Shown here: one piece after another, positions 24,041 through 58,792 of the stretch
How the letters are laid out: each line of letters begins with the position of its first letter
How positions within the stretch are numbered: the stretch's first letter is position 1
Origin: Aldrovandia affinis
Lineage: Eukaryota > Chordata > Actinopteri > Notacanthiformes > Halosauridae
Assembly (NCBI GenBank): GCA_029706075.1
Contig: JAINUG010000175.1
Coordinates: 1,733,983 to 1,797,982, forward strand
Reading direction: 5' to 3'
DNA: 64,000 bases
Translations under genes and position numbers: made by a program
The notes under the pieces: generated by a model
Told to the model about the DNA's origin: nothing
What the model saw: the letters and a program-made list of their open reading frames with translations, nothing else
Databases searched by the model: none

Positions 24041-24410
24041 CTGAGCAGCTCCATTTGTTAGTGTGGTTTCTTTACTTTTATCTTGGCATCGGTAAGTGGA
24101 TACGTCGCATCCTACCTCTCTCAACCCAATTTGAGTAATTCTGTGTAAACGCGGAAGGGACCTCCAAGTAAACAAATTATGTGTGGCTTCCGTTGTGGAA
24201 ACAGATCTGAGTGCATTCTCACTCTGAAGAGTCTGCGCTGGAGAGGGATAAGATCAACTCTCTGGGATGTTATTCCTTGTGTGGGTCTCATCTCCTTTTT
24301 TAAAATTACTTTTTTCCTTCTTTCCTTAGTTCAGTGAATTTGACTGAGCGCACGTGTGTGGGTGTTTTGAATGCATTGTGTTCATTGATTGGTTTAATAC
24401 TCAACTTCAG

Positions 24411-24772
24411 GCGGCGGATAGCGTATCGGTCTAACGCACCGTATCTTGGCTGGTCCGATACAGTGTGCGCTGCCTGTCAGGGTCGCGGTTCGAAACCCAT
24501 CTCTACCAGACCGGCCCTGGTCGTCAGCCCCGATCGGTGGCGGCATTTGGCTGTCCGCCCCAGGGGGAGGGGGAGGGTGAGACGGCTCGGGTCCGCCGTG
24601 AAGCACGTAAGGGAGTCTCCAGAGCGTGGGTGGGTGAAGCGGAGTTTGCTGCCCTCAGGTAATTCGCTTACCTCGTAGAGACGAGCGACAGACTCGTGTG
24701 GGGAGGTTAAATCTAAATAAATAGAGGGTGTAATTGGCTACTAAATTGTGAGGAAAAACTGGAAAAATCTGG
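24411..24772 (+). mobile_element. tRNA-derived SINE, full length, with 8-bp target duplication
   Basis: AACTTCAG at 24403-24410 recurs at 24773-24780. In between: A box tagcgtatcggtctaacgca, B box gcggttcgaaaccc, central ttggctgtccgccccaggg, and the tail aaatagagggtgtaattggc. It is the best-preserved copy of its family in the window. Confidence 0.92.
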
Positions 24773-24784
24773 AACTTCAGAAGG

Positions 24785-25660
24785 AAAGGGTGACAATGTT
24801 AAATTGATTCCCAGTAGACACAGTTCAGTGGTGTGGGGGCTGAGAGAGAGAGAAACGGGAAATGTTACAGGAAGTGTTTGATCACAGGAAGTGCCACAGG
24901 AAGTTGTAGTGAAGTGTTACAGTGACGTGTTTAAGAGTTGGACAGAATAATCAAATCAGGGTTAAAAACAAAGTAAATATTTGTCAGGATGTTGTTGTGA
25001 ACCCTGTGACCTCAGGGCTGCTCTTTGCTGTTAGAATAGAAAGGCGTGTGGTCTGTGGAGCACTTTGCCTTTCTCACCCCTGGTCTGAATCGTTCCTTGT
25101 TGTAATAATTTGAGTTCATCTTTATCGTTGATTAGATGCAGCGTGGCTGAGCAGCATCACTGGAGAGGCCAGCTCATTCCGGTTTAGGTTTTGATCTGTC
25201 TGTCAAACTGGTTATTCTGAACAATGCAGATTATATTACAGTCCAGTACCATGTGAACACTGACCAATCACACCACCTGCTGCTCTTGCAATGCCCGTGT
25301 ACAGTAGGCTCCGTTTGTATTCACACCCTTCATAAAGATGAACAAAAGAGATCCTATAAATTAAACTATATAAGTAATGAGGAATATTTTATGCTCAAGA
25401 AATTCAGATTCAATTCCAAATTCCAATTCCAAATTCAATTCAATTCCAAACCTACATTACTAATTGTTCAGAAAAACATTTTGTTTTATTGATAATAGAT
25501 GTTTTTTCCAGAAAATATCTGGATCACAATTATTCATACCCTTAACTATTCTTTTACATTTAATCCAACAAAAACATATCTTCATAAATATACAACTTAT
25601 TTGAAGTCCATTGGAAGGTTATTAAACTATACAGTGGCCTACAATGGTTTCCTGTTTCCG
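24785..25660. other. rab14 intron 1, right part
   Basis: No exon. tttgtattcacacccttcat near 25313 and cacaattattcataccctta near 25526 resemble parts of degraded Tc1-type elements, but no terminal repeats could be defined. Confidence 0.35.
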
Positions 25661-25682
25661 TAGGGTATAAAAAGGAGGGAAC

Positions 25683-25815
25683 CGTGTTGGTGAATCGCTT
25701 TCTAAACATCGCCGTGTTGGTGAAGCTCTTTCTAAACATCGCCGTGTTGGTGAAGCTCTTTCTAAACGTTGCTGTGTTGGTGAAGCTCTTTCTAAACGTC
25801 ATCGTGAGGGTCGCA
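25683..25815. repeat. 30-bp tandem repeat before rab14 exon 2
   Basis: About four copies of gtgttggtgaagctctttct followed by aaacatcgcc. It begins 17 bp after a TATA-like gggtataaaaaggaggg and ends about 210 bp before the exon 2 acceptor. The in-frame translation through it is not part of Rab14. Confidence 0.85.
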
Positions 25816-26028
25816 GTAACGGCCTGTTTACTCTCAGGGCCGTTGAGGGCCTGCGATCACCTGACCCTGATCACTTCCTGTCTGCCTTTCCGTAACGCGT
25901 GGAGCAGGATCTCTGGCTTCCAGAGAATGTGTGCCCTCCTGTCCGAGCTCTGTCTGTCTCTGTGTCCAATAACATCTCTGTCTGTCTGTACAGTTAATCC
26001 AATAACATCTTTCTCTTTCAGAGCCAAA

Positions 26029-32926
<6,898 letters not shown>

Positions 32927-33563
32927 TGTCCGGCCCCGCCCCGCCCCGCCCCGCCCCTCCAACCCTGACCCTTAACCCCTGACATCCTCTCCACCAATCA
33001 TCACCCTCCTCCACCCCCAGGAGCCCCGCCCACTCCCGAGTCCTGCTGGGGAGGAGGGGAGGGAGCCCCGTTACCTCTCTCTCTTCCTGTCTCTGTCCTC
33101 CACTCTCTCCTCCTTTCCTCTCCTCTCCTCCCTCATTCAGACCCACTGGTCTCTGTAGGATCTGGGCTCCACAAGTATAAAACCAAGCAACCGAGAAACA
33201 GATGGTGACGTTAAAAAGGCTTTTTTTATTTTTATTTGTTATTTTATAGCGGTTATATATATATACACACATGTATATCGATATCGATTTCATGGGATTT
33301 GAACAGCAGCCCGATGAAGCAGGCTAACGTCACTCGACACACTTCTGTGTCTCCATCTCTCCTGCATGGTGTAATTTAGGGTTATTTTAACTTAAATTAA
33401 AAATGAAATGTAAATTATTCTACTTTGCTATCCTGTATGATCCAGAGGGAAGGAAATTATGTAATATAGAAGGCCATGCCCCCTTGCTCAGTGTCATCAG
33501 CCAGAGAGGTGTGTGATTGTGTGTGTGTGTGTGCGTGTGTGTGTGTGACTGTGTGTGTGTGTG

Positions 33564-33606
<43 letters not shown>

Positions 33607-34860
33607 CCACTCACTGAGACGCACAGCCCATAGCTCAGCTGCTGCAGGTGGTATCCTGGTCTCCATGACAACGTAACAGCAGCGCCCCCCCTGTAGTGTA
33701 TTACCCCTGAGGAGGGGGTGGGGCCTGTGTCCCCACATCCCAATGGGGCAGGTTTACAGGTGATTGACACTTGAGGGATATATAAGACACACACCCCATA
33801 TCATGTCATTTCCAGCTCTTTTGTTTGTTGCCTTACTGTCGTTATAATTAATATTATTATTAGTGTTTAATCTCTCTCTGCTCTACATCCTGGCGTTGGG
33901 CACATTTCGGTTAAATGATCGCATTGTTTGACATTATTCCTCTATATTAATGACAGACCTGTGGGCTTTTGTGTCCAAAAGGGGGGCATACGTTTGAGAC
34001 TGTAAATCTCAAGGCTGCTCTCTGATTGGCTTGTATATTAATGCCCTAAAAATGTATCCAAACAGACCACTGACTGTTTGTTATGGTGAATATTCATGTA
34101 CCATAAAATAATAATTGATAAAGTTCAGCAGCTTGTACATATTGTTAAATTGTGTGTCTGTGGCGATGGCTCTCACGCGGGGTGGGGCGGGGGGTAAAAC
34201 CAGCGCTGGACTCTACGGAGTCGGAGCCGATGGGTTTGTGGGACTCTTGTGATTCACGCTCAAGAATCTGTATCATAGTTTGTATGAATAAGTGGAGCCG
34301 GCCCCAGCTCTCTCCCCCTCAGTGGCGACACCTGGTGGCCATCTCGTTTCCCGCATCACTACAGTTTAGCTGCTCCTCAGGTGAGGTGGGGGGAGGTGAC
34401 TGAGATTTCTAAGAATCCCAGAGTTGTGGTGGTGGGGGGGCAGAACTCTTTAGTCTGAAAAGCACTTTTATCATGAAGTTTCTTTTCTTCTTAACCCCTT
34501 TTAGTAAAACTGCGGTCAAATGGAGATTGTTGCTTTTTTTTTTCTCTCTTTTTAATCCACCGTATCGATGTTCCCTCTGGGGGGAGAAGGAGGGGGCGGG
34601 CATGTCGGGTCTTAAATTGGGAGGTTGGGGTCGGGGTGCAGGGGGTGGGGTGATGTCAGACGGGGTCTCCCAAAAAGCTGTGCCCTTCCTTCGTTGTCTG
34701 GGCGACCACTTCTGGCTCTGTGTGTTTAAAACAAGAAACCGTAAATATGTATAAATTTTGAAGGAACTGTGCTAACATTAAAATGCGTTCTGCGTGTATA
34801 TGATTTTAAAATGTTGACATTTGATTTTAATAATGATGATAATAAAAATGCTCTAGAAAG
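32927..34860 (+). other. rab14: rab14 3' UTR
   Basis: Untranslated sequence from the stop to a likely cleavage site after the AATAAA at 34841. It includes a (GT)n run at 33513-33604 and a T-rich block near 34530. No intron or other gene is apparent. Confidence 0.7.
34841..34846 (+). promoter_or_regulatory. Polyadenylation signal of rab14
   Basis: AATAAA in ATGATAATAAAAATG, the last canonical hexamer before the transposon at 34899. An ATTAAA at about 34779 is an alternative. Confidence 0.6.
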
Positions 34861-34898
34861 AAAACCAGTGGCGTGTAGATGTGTTTTCTACAGTGTGG

Positions 34899-35982
34899 CA
34901 GGGGCCTAGATTATCAGTCCTATCGTCTCAGACGACTAAAAATTAAGGAGGACGACCTTTGATTTCCAAGTGATCGTCCTGCTGACGACTGAATTTAGGA
35001 TTTTATTCTTTTTTAAATTCGCTAACTGGAACTATTTCTGTTTTACACTAAAATCGTAACAAACACGACATATTCAAAAATGGGAAAAGCGGCACTGTCA
35101 CTCGCTCACAGTGTTTCTTGTTGTTGCTATGCCAGACTGCAGTAGTCAAGCAAGTTCGCGGATCGCGGCACAGACAACAGCGAGAACCAGCTAGTTAGCC
35201 AGCTAACATTAGCATTCACGGACATTGGGTATCGATATCTGTTGTTGCTAGGACATGTTCCGGGTATCAGCCCCCACGCTCACGCCCAAACTGGGCGGGC
35301 CCCGGGCCTGTGGAGTCCCGCCGGCGCCGAGCTGCTGGGCGCCGCGGGGAGGAGTGTTGCACAGCGACCTGCCGCTCAGGGACAGGGGCCCCAAACCAGC
35401 GCCCCCGCCCCCCTCCTCCGCCAAATCAGGGAAGAGCTCCCGGAGCTCGAACACAAGGCTTAGTAAGTGATCATGCATTTATTGCTTACCAAGCCTTGAA
35501 TTAGCAAGCAATATCCGTGAACACAAGCTACACTAGAACACTTCCTGTCTATATTCAGTTCAGTGAGCCCTTCCGCCAGGCTGAAGAATCGCTGTGATTT
35601 TCCTGCAGTGATTTCTCATCTCCATCCTACAGTCAAAGCACAAATCATTCCCACATCCCTGCTCGGTTAAATCTAGGAATATTAGCTAGCTATTACGTTA
35701 GCTGCCATACCAGACTCTGGAAAAATCTCTTATTCGAGTCCCGACTGGAGTGTACGTTACGATATACTGTACAGTCAGAAGACTAGTCGCTAACACCACC
35801 TGCGGGCACCCATCAGAGCTTCACTGCTACACAGTCCCATGAGCACACGCTGCACAAGTCAAACATAAATATCCGTGTAGAAAATAAATAAGTAGGACAA
35901 GTAACTTTTAGGAAGGACAAGTATCTTTTCTAAGATATATGCCCTTTGACAAGTATGACTTTTACCCTAATCTGGGCCCCTG
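34899..35982. mobile_element. hAT-like non-autonomous transposon with captured abl1 sequence
   Basis: The left end CAGGGGCCTAGATTA and right end (reversed) CAGGGGCCCAGATTAG form inverted repeats with the CAGGGG start typical of hAT elements. The flanks cagtgtgg and gtgtgacc are not an exact 8-bp duplication. There is no transposase. The interior holds a 196-bp piece of abl1 exon 11 at 35251-35446. The left subterminal sequence recurs at 56782-56937, showing that it is a repeat family. Confidence 0.75.
35251..35446 (+). pseudogene. Captured fragment of abl1 exon 11 inside the transposon
   Basis: It matches the minus strand of 39102-39349 in blocks: ccccacgctcacgcccaaac, gagctgctgggcgccgcg, cagcgacctgccgctcaggg, cctcctccgccaaatcagg and gaagagctcccggagc are identical or nearly so, with several internal deletions. 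The translation includes TLTPKLG and DLPLRDRGPKPAPPPPSSA. It has no start, splice sites or promoter of its own and is in inverted orientation relative to abl1. Confidence 0.88.
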
Positions 35983-36094
35983 GTGTGACCAACAATAATT
36001 TGTTGCAACTTTGGGAGAAAAGTTTTATAGGGAAAAATAGGTCATTTCTAGACAATTTGTATTAATATTGTTAGGATGTTTGTTCAGATTTTTT

Positions 36095-36225
36095 CCTGTT
36101 GTTCTCCCAATTTCGTAGCCAGTTACACCCTCTATTTATTTCGATTTACCCTCCCCACGCGAATCTGCCACTCGTCTCTACGAGGCAAGCTAATTCTCAG
36201 AGGACAGCGAACTCCGCTTCCTAAA
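36095..36225 (-). mobile_element. SINE 3' part (GTAATTGGCTAC family)
   Basis: ctcccaatttcgtagccagt, tacaccctctatttatttcg, actcgtctctacgaggcaag and gcgaactccgcttcc match the reversed 3' third of the SINE at 24411. The head is missing. Confidence 0.8.
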
Positions 36226-36229
36226 ATAA

Positions 36230-36480
36230 AATCAGCAAGCAGTTCAGACCCAAAGAACCAGGTGAGTCAGTCAAGCAGCTGATTACACTTTTTTCATGAG
36301 TAACAGAAGCAGCAGATCCTGTGCCCCCAGGACCAGGGGAGGAGGGGGCTGCCATGGACCAATCAAACCTACTGACCTCAAACTCCCGTCCCGTCCACTG
36401 CTGCTGATTCTGGGGTGAAGCACTAAGGCACAATCACAGTGATCATGAACTCACTGCTGAGCACAAAGCTCCGGTGGATG
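36230..36480. other. Spacer between rab14 and abl1
   Basis: No recognised element. The abl1 transcript may end in or just right of this stretch; no canonical AATAAA on the minus strand was found to fix it. Confidence 0.35.
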
Positions 36481-38476
36481 TTTGGGAGATGTCGTGTAAA
36501 AAGGTGATTCAGATCCCAGACTCCGATTCCCCTTCGCAGGTGGACTGGAATCGGACAGCGCTCACGGGCGAGTCAAACTCAACATCGTAACGGTAATAAA
36601 AACACAAGCTGCCGACCTCTTTTTCAAGTAACACGTCCGCTTTGTATTTTAACAAAAACAAAAACATTGCACCAGGGTTACAGAGAAGAACAAATGAGAA
36701 GGTGAAAAATATTTACAAAGAGAAACAACAAATTAAACTGCTTATTAGTTTACAAAATGGTGAGGCTGCTCAGATACAAGGCAAATAGTGGCATCATTTC
36801 ACACGACGACAGAAATAAACAGTAAAAGAGGAGAGGTGGTGAACAGTACCGTGGGACGTAAAGGCAGCTCATGGGTCGCTTGTGTCCTCGGCCGTCGCAG
36901 TCAGAGGGCAAAATGATCAGGAAACAAAAACAAAACTAATACTGAAAATATCAAAATACAGAAGAGGAGGGGCACCTTAGAGAGATGCGACACAGTGACC
37001 TGTGACCTTTTATCTCATTGGTTTGTTGAGTACATTATTATTCTTACTGCATTAATGAGGCATTCCGCCGGGATGGGGGTCTCATGACGGCGGGTTGCAA
37101 TTGGCCACATGAGCGCAGGAGTGGGCGTGGCTCACTCTCTAAAATGGCGACACGTGAGCAGGTGGCGAGCGGCCGTCTCGCGCTCAAGGGCGCGGAAGGT
37201 CAAACCGGCCACATTATTAAAGCTGTGTGTTTCGTGAAATGGGGAGAGAGAAAAACAAAGAGAAGAAAACGGTCCGTAAAAGGTAGCGTTCTAAAATCGC
37301 TCAAAGGAAACGGTTCATTCTGAGGACATTACAAAAACAATAAAACAACATTCCAACATTCTCTTCCTGGTCCTGGAGGCAGTAGTGTCTGTTTCATGAC
37401 AAGGCTGAAGTCCGTCAGCCCTCAGTATAGTTGGCAAACACAAGATGAATCAATAACACAAATATAATCACAACAGAGCAGTCCCTTAAGGTCCCACAGC
37501 TCAGACCGGGTTCTGTGTGTGTTTCTGGATAATGGTTCTGTTGATTGTGATTAAGGCACTTTCTCTGTTTCCGGAGGACTGCTCTCTCCCGGCTCCTGTC
37601 ATTGGCATATTGCTGTAATTTCACTGAAGGCACTGAAGGAACCCTGGCCCAGCCCAAAGCTTGTGCATCATGTGACCCGCAGAATACTCCAGGATAGCGG
37701 AGGGAAGGATAGAAAACAGAGGGAAGAGTGTGAAAGAGGGGAGAACGTGGTGGCAGAAGTATCACGCCCTCCTGGGATCTCCCTGCTGCAGGACAGAGCG
37801 CTCACACCCTGCTGCAGGACAGAGCGCTCACACCCTGCTGCAGGACAGAGCGGTTCCTCTCTCACACTCAGACTAACACAATGTACCCAACAGCAGTGCT
37901 GCTGAAAGATCGTTTGTGTGCTCTCTCCGTATCCCAGAATGCACCAGGTCTCTGGCACGACGCCCTCCTCTCGAGAACCTCCTCTTCAGGCACGAAGTCG
38001 ACAGCCAAGGTTCGCCCCTCTGAGCTGTCCACAGCAGGATGGCTTTATCTGTAATAATATTTTCAGAAGTATGTGTGTGTGCATATATATATATAAAAAA
38101 ATATGGACCGGCAAACCAATGAAAGGACAATTCCAGTGGATGCAGAATTGGGCATTTTTTGGGGCATTGAGTAGAAGCCTTTTTGCTGAGGCTTTAAAAT
38201 GTTGCAAGATTTAAACAAACCGAAACAGAAACATTTTAAAAGGTTCCTCTGATTCTGTGCGCAGAACCCTGCCCCCGTTTGTTTTTCTTTTTTCAATTAT
38301 TTTTTTTCTTTCCTTAATTTTTTTCCAATTTTTTTGTTTTAAAAACATGCGTTCTATCAGCCAGAGAGGAGGGGGGGCACCCCCCACAACCCCCCCACTC
38401 TAGCCCACTCTAGCCCAGCACAGTTAGGGCCGTCGCCCCCAGTTACGCGCAGCAGGAAGTCCGGCCCCCCCCTTCG
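36480..38476 (-). other. abl1: abl1 3' UTR (right boundary certain, left approximate)
   Basis: Follows the abl1 stop at 38477-38479. It includes a 26-bp triplicate tgctgcaggacagagcgctc at 37789-37853 and an A/T-rich region 38280-38345. No open frame with a family match. Confidence 0.5.
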
Positions 38477-54003
<15,527 letters not shown>

Positions 54004-54009
54004 TTTCAT

Positions 54010-54570
54010 TGAGTTTTCTCCCTTCCCCCTTTCAAATCCAGTTTGGTTCTTCGTTTCTCTCCTCCCTCTCTTCCAGTCTTTATACTCTCTATTTCACAAC
54101 GACAGCAAACGCTCTCAATTCCTCTGTGTGTCCGAATGAGAGCAACCATTAAACTTTTTAATTATTATTAATTATTCTCTTAAAAAAGTGAAACTGGAGT
54201 TGCTTTCCTCCGTCGCCCCCCATCCACCCCGTTCTCCGAACATGAAACCTCTCCACACGCTCTCCTCCCGAGAGAAAACCTCTCTACACACGCTCTCCTC
54301 GGAGGGACTCCATTCTCCCGTTCTGTCCCTAATCTGGAACGATAGAGGAGGAGGGTGGAGAGACAGGGGTCCGATCCTTCGTTTGGGCGACGGGCCGGTG
54401 TGTGGACGCCGGGTTAGTCTCGCAGGGCAATGGGCTGCCCCAGACCGGCCATTCTGCGCGCTCTCTCTCTCTCTCTCTCTCCTCCCTCTCCCTCTCTCGT
54501 CACAAAGAGACTCTTTCACTGCAGAGCACTGAGCTGGGATCAGACACCAGAGAGAGAGCGAGAGAGAGAG

Positions 54571-54620
<50 letters not shown>

Positions 54621-54640
54621 ACACGCTCACACACACACAC
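54010..54640 (-). promoter_or_regulatory. abl1 exon 1a 5' UTR and promoter region (approximate)
   Basis: The sequence directly upstream of exon 1a. It contains CT-rich blocks near 53690-53770 and 54450-54500 and a (GA)n run at 54540-54617. No TATA box is evident; the start site is unknown. Confidence 0.35.
54541..54618 (+). repeat. GA microsatellite followed by CA
   Basis: (GA)n of about 75 bp, then cacacacgctcacacacaca. Confidence 0.95.
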
Positions 54641-54785
54641 GCACACACTCAGCCTCTCAACAAACTAACCCAACACTTATTTTAATAAGTTAAGACGGAA
54701 TAGTTGAAGTTTCACAGATTTTTCTTTCCTTTTTCTTCCCAAACCTTTCCCTCTCCCTCCAAAGTGTTTACAGGTTATAAGAGAT

Positions 54786-56160
54786 ATATATATATATATG
54801 GGTCAATGACATGACATGCATATTTTGTGTCCGAGTTCATTATTTCCATTTAAAAATAAATTAATCAATTCAAGTCATATATGATTTTATTATATAAAAC
54901 ATGTTTAGTTTGAATCAATTTTCAGTACATTCAAATAATATATATTACTTTGTGTTTTAGCATCTCAAACCCCCAAAATGTCAGGTGGCGCAACCGTCCG
55001 AGCAAAGGAACAGATTAAGAAAACTGTAAAAAGTGGTATTTTAATCATAATAAATTCAATATAAAATACTGTGGCATGATTTTATGTTTGAAACCTTTCA
55101 AATAAACACAATTTTACAAATAACAATAGTTTTAAAGCTATTGAGATAATTGAGGAACTTTTGTCCGGCAATTTGTGCTTTTCAAATGTCAGGGTGGCAC
55201 AACCGTAAACATGGGACTTTTATTTTAGTCAAGAGGCTATTGCATCAGCCAGATGTTGCATCATCCAGAGGACCCTATCTGACATCCATGGCTGACTGAA
55301 AAGGTTTGCGGAGCTCTCTCAAATATTGATAAAAATAGCTACGTTCACATCATAGGTAGGATGGTACACTTTCCATGTCAGGTGGTACAACCAATGTAAA
55401 ACTAGGAAAATGTTATTTTATCATAAAACTACTTATTCTGTTTTAAAAATGATTTTGTATGCTATTGCTAGCATAGGTCAAAGCTAATGCAGGTGTCCAA
55501 GTAGAAGCCTGTTTAATTTGAAATCAGTTGCAAAAGTCAGGTGGCGCAACCTGTAAGTCAGGTGGCAAACCGTAAATTTGAAGCAAGATTTTATACAGAA
55601 TGCCACTATATGAAATAAATAATGTTATTTAAAGCTTCAAGATGCTCTAAAATGTTTATTCGTTTCCCAACAGATTTAAATATTTTTAGCTATTAAACTA
55701 TTTTCACACCCTTACATAAACAAGACCTTGATGAACAAACGCATATAAAACAATTCGTCACGTTGGATGTTAAAAATACTAAATAACTGACCCTTAGAAT
55801 GCAGTAATCTTAAATTATTGTTAATATAATAATCAACCCCCAAAAAACAAATCTGTAAGGCACTATAGACACTCTAGTAGATACTTGACCAAGATTTCAC
55901 TTCAAATAAATAAATAATAAATAATAGGAAAATATAAATAATTTTACAAATATTTGGTTGTGCCACCTGACATTTTTGGTCAGTCAAGTTAAAAATACAG
56001 TCAAAAAATGAATTTAAACACATTGAAATGTTATTTAACAAATGAGGCTTGTTTAAGCACATTGTCACAGATTCAAAAATATGCATTTTATCTATTTTGA
56101 ACAAACTTTTTTAAATAACTTTTTAGAGGCCTTATTTGTCATTGACCCATATATATATAT
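54786..56160. mobile_element. 1.4-kb inverted-repeat element with six GGTGGCGCAACC-type motifs
   Basis: The ends tatatatgggtcaatgac (left) and gtcattgacccatatata (right) are perfect inverted repeats within (AT)n. The interior is AT-rich and noncoding but holds TCAGGTGGCGCAACC-like motifs at about 54980, 55187, 55377, 55535 and 55557 (direct) and 55955 (inverted). No transposase; the superfamily is not recognised. Confidence 0.75.
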
Positions 56161-56499
56161 AAGAGATGGGGGTTTGAGTGAGCAGAGCAGCTCCACAGCC
56201 AGCGCCAAACACGTCAGAGATTTTAGAAGCACCGGTTTCTCAAATCCATCTCCCTCTTTCTCAGCTCAAACAGGCTGCAGGTTCCTACAGCTGGAGTTAA
56301 ACACACAGCTCTATGAACAACCAGCAGCCGTGTGAAGAGCTCTGGCTCTTTGTGGGAAAACAAAAACACGAACCATCCCTGTCCACAGCCAGCCTCTCTT
56401 ACGACACGCGTGTTAGCGACGCTACAGCTAGCCAACACAGGCTAAACATCTAAAAACCTTCTGTTGTCAGAGTGGTTCTGTCGTAATAGTCTCTCGATT

Positions 56500-56577
56500 G
56501 CTCATTTACACACACACACACACACACACAAAAAATACGTTATCAAGATGAACTACCTTTCTATTTAACGCATCGTA

Positions 56578-56614
<37 letters not shown>

Positions 56615-56634
56615 CGTGAGTGTGTGTGAGCGTG

Positions 56635-56678
<44 letters not shown>

Positions 56679-56690
56679 TGTAGGGCTTGG
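56500..56690. repeat. CA and GT microsatellites
   Basis: (CA)n at 56507-56530 and (GT)n with gagcgtgag interruptions at 56581-56688. Confidence 0.95.
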
Positions 56691-56781
56691 GGGAGGGTAT
56701 AATTTGTGAACACACACATACAGAACCCTGGTGGATGAAGGCTGAACGTGTTGGAGACGTGTCGGGTCGGGTCCAGAACCC

Positions 56782-56937
56782 CAGGGGCCCAGATTAGCAG
56801 TCGTCCTATCGTCTCAGACAACTAAAAATTAAGAAGGACAACAAACTATTTCTGTTTTACACTCACATCGTAACAAACACATCATGCACGGATATTCAAA
56901 AACATTTCCGAAGTTCCAAATGGGAAAAGCAGCACAG
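56782..56937. mobile_element. Left-end copy of the hAT-like element
   Basis: CAGGGGCCCAGATTAG, cgtcctatcgtctcagacaa, ctatttctgttttacact and aaatgggaaaagcagcac parallel 34899-35092 with one deletion. The right end was not found; no abl1 piece here. Confidence 0.75.
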
Positions 56938-56939
56938 GG

Positions 56940-58095
56940 AAACGCATTGTGGGCGCCATAGCGACGCCGGTGACATCACGCACACTTGAGCTCGGCGACT
57001 CCAGTCTGGCCGGGACACGGCCACGGAACGTCCCGTCTCAAAAACAAATAAATGACGGCAAACTATGCTTCTGTCCTCTCCCCCCCCCTGGAGACAGACA
57101 GACTGAGACATGATCCTGGGGGCCGGCCAGACAGACAGACAGACAGGTGCGGCGCTGTTCTTGCCCCCCGTACACCGACCCCACATCCCCATCGCCCCTG
57201 TGACCCGGGACAGGTGCAGGAACACCCCCCAGTGTATGCTGCAGCCAATCAGATCAGAGCGCCACCCAGATTCCAAACAAGAGCCCCAATAACCACACTG
57301 GTCTCTGGAACAGTCAGGAGCTCGCCCTCTCACTCACGCTCTCACCCTCACCCTGAAGGCAAGTGATGTGAAAATGAAGCAACAAGGTAGGCCAGCTTCA
57401 ACAGCATGAGTCACAGCCAACCTTTCTGGGGTCATGGCCAACATGAGCCTCTCATCTGAGTGTTTATGGGGCTGGTGCCCATTGGGCCATTTGTGTGTAA
57501 CTCACCATGAGCACAGTGTCCAAGTGTCCATTTACAACCACAAAGTAAATCATTAAACTATAAAATAAAGAACACAAACTGAACCAGCTCTGTTCAGAAC
57601 TTGCAAACACTTTGTTTTTTGCTTTTGCTTGCCATCTAGTGGTGAAATTAAGTACTGCGTGTTACTTCGGTGGGAGTTGTTCGCTCAGTGTGAATTACTC
57701 GGCCAGCCAATCGTGAGGGTCGCTGCAGGGCGGCCTCCTCTTCCAATCAGAGACACATTCAGAGATCAGGCGAGATTAGAGAGGGCAGCGGGCTCCCGAG
57801 TGGCGTGGTCAATAAAGACACTCTGCACGACTTGAACCATACGAATCTGGCTCATCAATCCAAATGCAGTCCCCTGACCCTCCCCTGCTCCGGCTGCACT
57901 GCCAAAGATCTCAGACCCCAAAAAAACATTTAGAGAAAGGGTGTAAACACACAAGTTTTTTGTTACTGATTTACCAGGAGCGGTTAACTGGCCGCGCAGC
58001 GAGGCGTCAGCGGCTAACGCTAAAAACCAACCAAAGTCACTGATCAGAGAAATTAAACCATTTCCTTAATTCCCCAGAAACCCCACAATCCACCG
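56940..58095. other. Noncoding flank upstream of abl1
   Basis: No exon supported. gggctcccgagtggcgtggt near 57788 resembles a SINE A-box head, and a CAGA run lies at 57128-57146. Confidence 0.4.
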
Positions 58096-58099
58096 CACA

Positions 58100-58222
58100 C
58101 CGTGTGTGTGTGTGTGTGTGTGTTTGGGAGAGGGTGTGTGTGTGAGTGTGAGTGTGTGAGTGAGTGAGTGAGTGAGTGAGTGAGTGAGTGAGTGTGTGAG
58201 TGTGTGTGTGAGTGTGAGGGAG
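58100..58222. repeat. GT/GAGT microsatellite
   Basis: (GT)n then (GAGT)n then (GT)n. Confidence 0.95.
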
Positions 58223-58369
58223 AGAGAGACTCACACACCAAAGGCCTTTCTGCAGTTCAGACCTTATTTTCACGTTTGTTTCACGTTGGAGGATTATGAC
58301 TCTTTTTATAACTCCTGTACAGTGTAAACTGTTATTATTACAGAGCAGGCTATTATTACAAACACAGGA

Positions 58370-58377
58370 CCTGAGAA

Positions 58378-58432
<55 letters not shown>

Positions 58433-58456
58433 CAGACGGAGAGAGAGGGAGAGAGG

Positions 58457-58509
<53 letters not shown>

Positions 58510-58608
58510 CAGGGACAGAGACAGAGACAGAGACAGGACAGAGACAGAGACAGAGACAGAGAGGAGAGAGGAGAGAGAGGGAGAGAGAGAGAGAGAGAAA
58601 GAGAGAGG

Positions 58609-58661
<53 letters not shown>

Positions 58662-58710
58662 GAGAGAGAGGGAGAGAGAAGAGACAGAGAGAGAGAGAGG
58701 GAGAGGAGAC

Positions 58711-58792
<82 letters not shown>

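Noticed and set aside
25684-26028. N-terminal extension of Rab14 through an in-frame upstream open frame
   Set aside because: The acceptor at 26021 and the conserved MATAPYNYSY start place the beginning at 26029; the upstream frame is a 30-bp repeat.
35255-35470. Pro-rich open frame as an independent small gene
   Set aside because: It is the captured abl1 exon fragment inside a transposon, with no start context, promoter or splice sites of its own.
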